Shown: one piece after another, positions 44,346 through 53,800 of the stretch | Numbering within the stretch: position 1 is the stretch's first letter | How the letters are laid out: each line of letters opens with the position of its first letter | From: Agapetus fuscipes | Lineage: Eukaryota > Arthropoda > Insecta > Trichoptera > Glossosomatidae | DNA length: 64,000 nucleotides | Assembly: GCA_951799405.1 (NCBI GenBank) | Contig: OX637352.1 | Span: forward strand, 11,666,820-11,730,819 | Direction of reading: 5' to 3' | The notes under the pieces: model-generated | Seen by the model: the letters and a program-made list of their open reading frames with translations, nothing else | Databases searched by the model: none | What the model was told of the DNA's origin: nothing | Translations under genes and position numbers: made by a program

Positions 44346-44799
44346 CCAGCCAATGCAGTCTGTTGACCTTTATTGAGCGGACCACATCAGCGTCCTGGTA
44401 CAGCTTATACAATTCGGAGTTATATCTTCTTCGCCATGTTTCTAGTCACACTCAGGTACATTATTCCCCTAGCCCCGTTGCTTTGTCTCTCGGCTCTGTA
44501 ACAAAAAAACAAGGATATTTTTAGTAATTATATTACAAATCATTTATAATTAAGGATGTAATATACACTAAGTACTGATTTCATTATAAACAGTTTTAAT
44601 TTTCTTTTTAGAAATTTGTTCCACGGTACTCCGTTTTCTTTGAAATTATTAAAGCAAATATTATAAAATACCAAGATCGGATTGCCCTGTAAGGAGTTAT
44701 TTATGGAAACACATAAAAATATAATATCCGATGAATAAATTTTAACTGTGTACTTATTTTTATTGCAAATAGGATGATACTTCTTTATGGAGTCAGACG

Positions 44800-45255
44800 C
44801 TACACAATTTTTGCCCAGTGTCGCGCAGCTTTCACCGCTCTATCGTTACCCTCTATTAGGTCGGCCAGTGTGCAGCTTGTTGGGCAGGCCGAACAGATCC
44901 GAAGATGATCCATGAACTGTTGGGCTCCGCATTCACAGAGCGTGGTGCCATCTTGATGTAAGATTGCCCAGGTCATCATGTTACAATGAGCTCTGCCAAC
45001 ACCCGTTCTCAACCTGTTTAGGGCCCTCCATAGAGACTACTCACGATCCTGTCCAGGTGGGAGCTTCTCGCTCGGCTGCACAAAGTTATCAGGTCGCTCC
45101 AAATTCCACAGACACAGTCTCTCCCACGCCAGCTCCATAGTCAATCGGTGCACAGAGCTCAAGAAACTGTGACGCCACAATGTCCAAAAAGGCAGTGCTG
45201 TAGATTCTTCAGGGATTTTTGTTGTCAACCCTCGAGGCCTCAAGGGAGAGGAACT
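44800..45255 (-). pseudogene. LINE ORF2 C-terminal remnant (Cys/His tail)
   Basis: Two frames joined by a shift near 45030. The last part has LCECGAQQFMDHLRICSACP, the CX1-2C...HxxxxC knuckle found at the end of some LINE polymerases. Confidence 0.65.
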
Positions 45256-45314
45256 GAAACAAGTGTAATAACAATTAGTAACTGTTGGGTGTTCTTTGAA
45301 GCTTCTAAATAAAT

Positions 45315-45682
45315 CTTGAGGTATGATTCACACTAAAACAGCGCTCATCAAAGAAATTATCCCCATATTATTATTGTTATCCGGGGCTTAGTTTCCCTAG
45401 CCACGGACATCATATTATATTATAAGTCTAATCTAATCTAAGCTGCAAAGATATATATCATTTAAGATTTATATTAAATGCATTCCCACAAGCAGATATG
45501 TATAATTTCGCGCTAACACATGCCGCATGTGGACCTACAATATAAAAACCCAATCTCAAATGAACATAAGCCTTGCAACTCTTGCCGTCCTTCCCTGAAA
45601 CAGGGGTGACATTGGCAAAGTGAACCAATTTTTTATAGTATGGGTGGTCAGCCGCATAACAACCTATAAGTCAAGGAACTGT
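45315..45682. repeat. SINE tail fragment followed by an E1 3' end
   Basis: 45315-45382 is the + strand (att)n-type SINE tail. 45426-45682 is the E1 3' UTR on the - strand. Confidence 0.7.
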
Positions 45683-46279
45683 ACTGCCAGTTTTACAGGC
45701 CAGTTTTGTAGTTTTGTTTGGTTTTGTTTGGCACAGGCCAGTTTTACAGGTTTTACTGCCAGGAATAAGTACTGCCAGTTTTATCAACACACATCAAATG
45801 GCTTCATCGAACTAATTTTGCAACTTATTTTCACAGAATATGTCACATTTAGGTTACAAACAACTTTGCTGAAATTTACTTTCAAATTTTTACGTGAAAA
45901 TATTTGAAATAAATAAAAACGTAAGTTCAAAAAGTTAGTGCCAAAATCTAGATAATACACATTTCTTATTTCTACAAAAAGTACATCAAACACGTCCTAC
46001 TAAGTATTCAAAAGGAAATAGTTTTACATACCTGGTAAATATGATGTAGGAACCATGCCGAAACATTTTAAAAGACGTAAGTACATTACTAATCGTCAAA
46101 TAAACACGTATCTGATTCCTTTAACTTCCGTATTGAAACAATGAGGTACATAACAAAGGCGACTGGACATTATAAAACGCAAAATAACAAAAATGTAAGA
46201 AATTCACAAAGCGAGCTCGTATACAAATAATGGCGGCCGGCCACCCGCCGTGCACCCGCCACACGCGGTCGCGTGGGGG
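45683..46279. other. Non-coding, short ccagtttta repeats at the start
   Basis: 45690-45782 holds irregular (ca)ggccagtttta repeats. The rest is not recognised. Confidence 0.4.
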
Positions 46280-46545
46280 TAGGGATACCAGATGAAAAAT
46301 TTAAAATTCCTGACAAAAAGCCTAATTTCCATAGAAAGTCCTGACATTTTGTTGCAAACGTAATTAAACACTGCGTACTTACTTAATAAGTACAAAGCTA
46401 AAGCAAAAACAAATATTTCAAACTAACTTGTGTTTCAAATATTTTTCTATGCTTTGACTATTAAAAAATTGAAAAGTCCTGATACTTCCGAAATCCGGTC
46501 GCAATCCCGACAAGAGCCTAAAAATCCTGACGTATGGCAGCCCTA
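46280..46545. mobile_element. 266-bp MITE, hAT-like
   Basis: Ends tagggataccagatg and the inverse of tagggctgccatacg, with perfect 8-bp flanks cgtggggg (46272-46279, 46546-46553). Confidence 0.8.
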
Positions 46546-47282
46546 CGTGGGGGGTCTCTCGTGACGTCATTTCAAAGTTGTTTGAGAAACAGCCACAGAG
46601 AGAGTAAAATTCAGAAATAATGTTGCCAAAACCAAAATATGCCCAAAGATTTCTAGGCATGTGCGTCACAATCTGTCAACTCGTGTCTGATCAGTGCTGC
46701 CGCTGGGAAAAAAGTCGCGAGATTTAAAAAAAGCAAAATAGCAAAATCGATAAAACGGCAACACTGCTAATCGTATTTTTGACAGCCCGTCACGCAAGTT
46801 TGTATCAAACAAAAAGCAAACTTGTTTATTCATATTTGAAACATGATGCAAAATGCAAGCTTGCAGCAATATTGCAATAAACTTATTTTGTCATATTTGA
46901 CATGACAATGTAAAATCAAGTACAAATCAAACTTGCAGCAAACTTACCTGCTATCTGGGTCATAATTACAACATTTAACGAAATAAAAAACAAGGTCGCG
47001 AAATAAATATGTACCTTTGTAAAGTAAAAAGAAATATACCTAGCAATAACAAAAAAAAAAAAAAATTATAATTGTTTTCAATTCTCTTTCTAAGAATGAA
47101 ACAATTATTTTACAGGTTCAATTTTTACTATTTACGAAAAATAAATATTTTCGAGTTTTAATGCCACAAAAATTTCAAAATTACTAAAAAATATAAAGGG
47201 GCGCCTGCGGCGCCCCTTCACACCTGGCGCCCTGGGCGGTCGCCCGACCGCGCCCAACCCTAGCGCCGGCCCTGAGTACAAG

Positions 47283-47532
47283 GTATCCTGTCCTGTGTTT
47301 ACTTTACATTTTTGTTCAGCTACAATTACACTGGAAATATGTCAGTTGCAGTTCTAATATAGATAGATGGCTTCTGACTTCTGAGAAAACAACAAAAAAC
47401 TAATGCTGGCTTGCATGAACAGAAAATTTATTAAAAATAAAATTTAATAATTAGTTCAAATTCAAGGAATAAAGTAAGTAATATTTAGATTTTGTAGGGT
47501 TTGTGTATTCACACAGTGAAAATTCATTTTTT
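47283..47532. other. Flank after the hAT element
   Basis: No gene or repeat recognised. Confidence 0.4.
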
Positions 47533-47723
47533 TTAAATAAAATTATTTTTTCTTTAATGTAGTTTAATTTTCACAATAATATTTATATCTCGAGCACTTT
47601 CGACCATCAATATGCAGGTCATTACTCTTGATAATGACCTGAATATTGATGGTCGAAAGTGCTCGAGATATAAATATTATTGTTAAAATTAAACTACGTT
47701 AAAGAAAAAATTATTTTATTTAA
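47533..47723. repeat. 191-bp near-perfect palindrome
   Basis: Arms of about 88 bp run from ttaaataaaattattttttc to its inverse, around a short centre near 47630. I found only a few mismatches. Either a foldback MITE with TTAA-like ends or a long-hairpin RNA source; the sequence alone does not decide. Confidence 0.9.
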
Positions 47724-48503
47724 GTAATATTTTATTGTAGAACTTCTAGTGATTTTTGGCCAGATTTCAGAAAATTGCCCTGGCAGTCAATGTATTGTAG
47801 TGTTTTTAGGGTTCTAATGTTTTGACAATTTAAAATGATGATCTTCTTAATTAAAACAACCGGAGATTTATTTTAAAGTGATTTATTTCAGTTCACAATA
47901 TATTTTACATAACACTTTGATAGTTCACTTTTGCTGACTTGGCCTGTATGGCTACTAACACTTGGAGAGACGTCCACTTGCAGGCAATTCACGCCTTTTA
48001 TAGCTATTACAATCAAACATTCTAGGCCTAAATTTGTCTGGAAACGTTTATCATATTCCACAAGCTTCCAATACAACTATTACTTAAATAACTTATATAA
48101 TATTTCCTTACTCTAGGTACTTATAAAATAATTCAACCTACAGTCTATATACACCTACCCTATTTATTTTGTTTATACCTAAGTAGGTACTATTTACATA
48201 ACAGTATTAATAGTTCATTGAAAATAAAAATGGTGTCATGCATATCAAACCTTGTCTTTTTCCTAAGTTTAGCATTCAATGGACTTTACGACGTTTGATA
48301 TAGGTACATTGACACATTATTGATGATGTTAATACCAGTTTCTGGTAAATATATGAATGGGATGCCTCTTGAAAATTTTTTTTTCTTTTAAATAAGGTGA
48401 TGCAAGAAGACGAAAGACGTAATCACTGGAAGTAAAAGCTCAACACCAGGAAGGTGAGTAAAGTAGGGTGAGCAGGAAAATCCCTACTCATCCTGTTAGT
48501 CAG
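47724..48503. other. Non-coding
   Basis: AT-rich, no gene seen. Confidence 0.4.
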
Positions 48504-48505
48504 TA

Positions 48506-49863
48506 GGGGAAAGGTGGGATAGTTGATCCCGCGGGATACTTGATCCCCATTCGATTTTGGCGCTCCTAGGTATTTTATCACTGTTCTGTTGGTACCATTG
48601 GGTAGCGACCATAATGTTACCTTTGTTTTGCCAAATGACCGTTACCTCTGAAGAAGCGTAAAAAAATTATTAACATTTTTCGATTTTGTAAGGTTCAGAC
48701 TTTTTTTTACGCGTGCCATGTAAGTTTTATACATTTTTATTTGTGTACTTTATGATTATTCTACATATATTGTTGAAATGTATGTGCTTTTAGCAACAAA
48801 ATACCATAACATCAATTTAGAAATGCAAACTCTTCTAACCTAAATTTTTCACTTTTTGAAAAAATGACAACCGGGGGATACTTGATCCCTAGAAGTGGGG
48901 GGATACTTGATCCTGGGATTAAGTATCCCACTTCAAGTTTATTTTGAAGTCCACGCTTGAAATAATTGATTTTATTCACGTTTATTCTTTCAAATGCCGT
49001 GTAAGTACATAGCAAAAGAGGGAGCCAGAAAAAGATAATTCCACGGGATCCTCAGCAAGCTGAAGCGGCTGTGAATACTGTGAGAAATGGGGGGAGTTTT
49101 TAAGTGATCGCTAGGCAGTTTGGCATGAATGTCATGCCTTTTAGATAGCAGCAGTGACTCTGATTTCCTTTCACATGATAAAGAACTTATTGACGACACC
49201 GAATCAAAGCCTGAAGACAAAGTTTTAGTCAATATAAGTCAGTTTGGCCAAAAAAACAGTCAAGTGTTTTGTTGGAAAAGTTTTGACTCAAAAGGAAAGT
49301 ACTTTCAAAGTGAAATTTTTGAGAAGAAAGGATCTAGTGGGCAGTTGTTTCACTTTTCCAACAGTAGAAGACATTAGCGTAGTCAGAAGCGCAGACATAC
49401 AAAAGCTGACACAGCCGTGCGGCAGACAGCTGGTATTATCAACTTTAAACAAAAATTTCATGCAAATGTTTAGTAAATTTTAGTTTTTACTCAATAAAGA
49501 AGTTTATTTTGATTTGTATCATAATTTTTTTTTAATTTCCCTTAATAATTGGCTATAATTACTAATGCTATCTTTATATGTGAACAGTAACTTTATATGT
49601 GTGGGATACTTGATCCCGGGGATCAAGTATCCCTCATGGGGGGATCAAGTATCCCTCATGGGTAGGGATACTTGATCCTTGGGAGTTTTTTACAAGAACT
49701 GATGTAGTACATTGGATCTTCACAAAAGTAATTTTATTTGGATGCCAAGTGGTAGGCGATGAACCAAATTATGAACATGGAGCAAAAAAATAACAAAATA
49801 ACTTCAAGGGTCTGAGATAATGGATGAAAACTAAAACAGGGATCAAGTATCCCACCTTTCCCC
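48506..49863 (+). mobile_element. Pogo-like DNA transposon, internally deleted
   Basis: Ends ggggaaaggtgggatagttg and the inverse of ggggaaaggtgggatacttg, flanked by TA on both sides (48504-48505, 49864-49865), the Tc1/mariner-type target. The interior repeats gggatacttgatccc or its inverse about nine times. Transposase remains cover only the two ends of the protein. Confidence 0.85.
48995..49483 (+). pseudogene. Pogo-like transposase remnant (HTH start joined to C-terminal tail)
   Basis: MPCKYIAKEGARKR is followed, through frameshifts, by QQAEAAVNTVRNGGSF and ARQFGM, which fits a Psq-type helix-turn-helix. It then goes directly to an acidic serine stretch (SSSDSDF) and, with one shift, to KCFVGKVL, VKFLRRK and FTFPTVEDISVV, which resemble the tails of pogo/Tigger-type transposases. 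The DDE core between them is missing. Confidence 0.7.
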
Positions 49864-49865
49864 TA

Positions 49866-50550
49866 GAGGCCACTAGGACAGAGGGTGAGGCTAAAATATA
49901 TCAATGTTAAATAACTTAAATCACCACAGTCTTATAGCATGGCAAATGCAACCAAGCTACACATGTAGTGGAACTTCTTTCCGCGTTTGCCCCAAAGGGT
50001 TTCACATGTGAGAGGAACCTATTTAATTTACAAGTAAGGGGCTGGCCTTGCACCAACAACTTGAGAAGTGGAGGTCTCCCAGCTTCCGAGGGGGGCTGGT
50101 ACTCATTTATTGTGAAGGCTGAGTAAACCTTGTCGGTATTTTATTTTGAGCTTTGAAATAAACACCGAAACGGGAAATCGTTTCTGACGATTTTACTGGG
50201 GTTCTCTTTTTATTAAACTGCAATCTACAATTAATTATTTATTTAGTTTAAGGGTTTAAAACCAAACACTGTTCTATATTTTCACTTTTATAATTTTTAG
50301 TTTTCAATTTTACAAACGTTTTCGATTTTAGATCATGTCAAGTGTCTGACGATGATCTAAGGATCAGTACTTTTTATATATCGCCCATCCCTCGTCTCAC
50401 GTCAAATATTATGAAAATTTGCTGTCAATTTGTCGTTTCGATTCTTCAAACGGCGAATACTTTGGTCTTTTAATTGATTTGTCATTTTGTACAATTACTG
50501 TTAGAGTTACTGTTATTAATTTAGTTGTTTGTGAAAGTGAATAAGTCACA
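49866..50550 (+). promoter_or_regulatory. Region upstream of ZNF-C, with repeat R
   Basis: 50085-50200 is an inverted copy of repeat R. The last 60 bp before the ATG match the ZNF-B 5' UTR (ttgtacaattactgttagag). The promoter is inferred by position only. Confidence 0.45.
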
Positions 50551-50786
50551 ATGGACATTGTTGTGAAGCTTGAGAAGGAGCCGGTCTCGGAGTTTATGGA
50601 TGCACAACTAGTGCACTCAAATAAGCAAATAGACATTGAAGAGAGCGATGTGAAGCAAGAGAGACTGGATATTAAGATAGAATGGGAAGCTGAAGATCCT
50701 GTATCGGATAATTCTAAGAATGAGAACTCTGTTCCGGATAAAATGAGTCGTCTAGTTCTAGCCTCTGCCACTGCGACAAAATGTTG
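50551..50786 (+). CDS. ZNF-C exon 1 (acidic N terminus)
   Basis: Same MDIVVKLEKEPVSEF start. PsiKxE motifs VKLE, VKQE and IKIE are kept; the fourth is lost (SKNE). The homologous donor ttg|gtgaaa at 50787 leaves phase 2 against a phase-1 exon 2, the same conflict as ZNF-A. A satellite TIR element begins 27 bp after the donor. Either a middle exon is hidden, or this is a short isoform ending KCW, or the gene is broken. Confidence 0.65.
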
Positions 50787-50813
50787 GTGAAATTAATATT
50801 TCCCTTTAAACTA

Positions 50814-53800
50814 ACCGGTGTGAAGACAGCCTGACAGGTGCCAGCCTGACAGTTGGGATGGCCTGACGGTTGAACAAAAATTCCCCATATTAACAAAATA
50901 AATAATTTAAACTTAATTAAAAAGCAATAAAACTATAAAAAGTACTTATAAAACTATACCAAATGAATAATTATACAATAATCTACAACATAATTAAATA
51001 AAATGTAATAAAAATCTCGGCAATCAATAACTAGAGCACTTTTAGTAAAATGCAAATTATTGAAAAAACTAATCATAGAACCAATATTTTTACTACTTAT
51101 TATGTTAATTAATGATGTAATGAAGCACAAACAGCAATAAAAGTTACTGGATTCAGCCCAAGCCATAGAGAAAAAAAAAGTTGAAATGTCCATTACCATA
51201 TGAAATTTCATATATTTTGTGCTGGAAGATGGTACAAAACAAGACCATAGACTGGATATTTTTAAGGCTGATAATGTTAACTAGTGATGTTATCAAGCAT
51301 AAACAGCAATAAAATTTACTGGATTCGGCCCAAGCCATAGAGAAAAAAAAAGTTGAAATGTCCATTACCATATGAAATTTCATATATTTTGTGCTGGAAC
51401 ATGGTACAAAACAAGACCATAGACTGGACATTTTTAAAGCTGATTATGTTAACTAGTGATGTTATCAAACATAAACAGCAATCAAAGTTACTGGATTCGG
51501 CCCAAAACATAGTGAAAAAAAAAGATCAAATGTCGATTACCATACGAAATTTTATATATTTTGTGCTGGAAGATGGTACAAAACTAGACCATAGACTGGA
51601 CATTATGAAGACTGATTATGGTAATAAGTGATGTTATAAAGCATAAACAGCAATAAAAGTTACTGGATTCGGCCCAAGCCATAGAGAAAAAAAAAGTTGA
51701 AATTTGCATAGTCATATGAAAAATCATATATTTTGTGATGAAGGTGGTAAAAAATAAGATCATAGACTGGATATTATTAAGGCTGATTATGTTAATTAGT
51801 GACGTAATGAAGCATAAACAGCAAAAAAAGTTACTGGACTCGGCCCAAGCCATAGAGAAAAAAAATGTTGAAATTTTCATAGTCATTTGAAAATTCATAT
51901 ATTTTGTGATGAAGATGGTAAAAAACTCGATCATAGACTGGACATTTTTAAGGCTAATTATGTTAACTAGTGATGTAATGAAGCATATACAGCAAGAAAA
52001 GTTACTGGGTTCGGCCTAAGCCGAATAACAACACAAGATTCAATTGGATTCAAAATGGATTCTCACGGTAGTCCACTTAGAACAAATCCCCATCAGCTGT
52101 ATCCGCTTTAAATAAGTACACTCTATGCATTTTTTTCTCTATGGTTTGGGCCGAATCCAGTATTTTTTATTGCTGTGTATGCTTCATTACATCACTAGTT
52201 AACATAATTAGCCTTAAAAATGTCCAGTCTATGATCTAGTTTTTTACCATCTTCATCACAAAATATATGATTTTTCATATGACTATGAAAATTTCAAAAA
52301 AAAAATTCTCTATGGTTTGGGCCGAATCCAGTAACTTTTATTGCTGTTTATGCTTCATTACATCACTAGTTAATATAATCAGCCTTAATAATATCCAGTC
52401 TATGATCTAGTTTTGTACCATCTTCAACACAAAATATATGAATTTTCATATGACTATGAAAATTTAAAAAAAAAATTCTCTATGGCTTGGGCCGAATCCA
52501 GTAACTTTTATTGCTGTTTATGCTTCATTACATCTTAAGTTAACATAATCAGCCTTAAAAATGTCCAGTCTATGATCTAGTTTTTTACCATCTTCATCAC
52601 AAAATATATGATTTTTCATATGACTATGAAAATTTCAACATTTTTTTTCTCTATGGCTTGGGCCGAATCCAGTATTTTTTATTGCTGTTTATGCTTCATT
52701 ACATCACTAGTTAACATAATCAGCCTTAATAATATCCAGTCTATGATCTAGTTTTTTACCATCTTCATCACAAAATATTTGAATTTTCATATGACTATGA
52801 AAATTTCAAAAAAAAAATTCTCTATGGCTTGGGCCGAATCCAGAAACTTTTATTGCTGTTTATGCTTCATTACATCACTAGTTAATATAATCAGCCTTAA
52901 TAATATTCAGTCTATGATCTACTTTTTTACCATCTTCATCACAAAATATATGATTTTTCATATGACTATGAAAATTTCAACATTTTTTTCTCTCTATGGC
53001 TTGGGCCGAATCCAGTAACTTTTATTGCTGTTTATGCTTTATAACATCACTAGTTAACATAATCAGCCTTAATAATATCCAGTCTATGATCTAGTTTTTT
53101 ACCATCTTCATCACAAAATATATGAATTTTCATATGACTATGAAAATTTCAACATTTTTTTTCTCTATGGCTTGGGCCGAATCCAGTATTTTTTATTGCT
53201 GTTTATGCTTCATTACATCACTAGTTAACATAATCAGGCTTAAAAATGTCCAGTCTATGATCTAGTTTTTTACCATCTTCATCACAAAATATATGATTTT
53301 TCATGACTATGAAAATTTAAAAAAAAAATTCTCTATGGCTTGGGCCGAATCCAGTAACTTTTATTGCTGTTTATGCTTCATTACATCTTAAGTTAACATA
53401 ATCAGCCTTAAAAATGTCCAGTCTATGATCTAGTTTTTTACCATCTTCATCACAAAATATATGATTTTTCATATGACTATGAAAATTTCAACATTTTTTT
53501 TCTCTATGGCTTGGGCCGAATCCAGTAACTTTTATTGCTGTTTATGCTTCATTACATCACTAGTTAACATAATCAGCCTTAATAATATCCAGTCTATGAT
53601 CTAGTTTTTTACCATCTTCATCACAAAATATTTGAATTTTCATATGACTATGAAAATTTAAAAAAAAAAATTCTCTATGGCTTGGGCCGAATCCAGAAAC
53701 TTTTATTGCTGTTTATGCTTCATTACATCACTAGTTAATATAATCAGCCTTAATAATATTCAGTCTATGATCTACTTTTTTACCATCTTCATCACAAAAT

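Larger units (their letters stand above)
43804..46959. mobile_element. Nested TIR element with caagtttg subterminal repeats
   Basis: Ends cccagatagcattttaaact (left) and the inverse of cccagatagcaggtaagttt (right). Many copies of gcaagtttg or its inverse lie in the first and last 200 bp. No transposase seen. The flanks (gtcatt, gtcata) suggest but do not prove a target duplication. Confidence 0.65.
40345..47274. mobile_element. 6.9-kb hAT-type element with nested insertions
   Basis: Left end cagtgccggttttagc, right end the inverse of cagggccggcgctagg, with further shared gcgccctgggcg near both ends. The flanks are a perfect 8-bp duplication agtacaag (40337-40344 and 47275-47282). These are hAT hallmarks. 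No transposase frame can be seen. The inside is A-rich repeats, an E1 copy, a nested TIR element, LINE tails and a MITE. Confidence 0.85.

Noticed and set aside
40337..47282. A hAT transposase gene inside the large element
   Set aside because: No frame with hAT dimerisation or zinc-finger signatures is visible on either strand.
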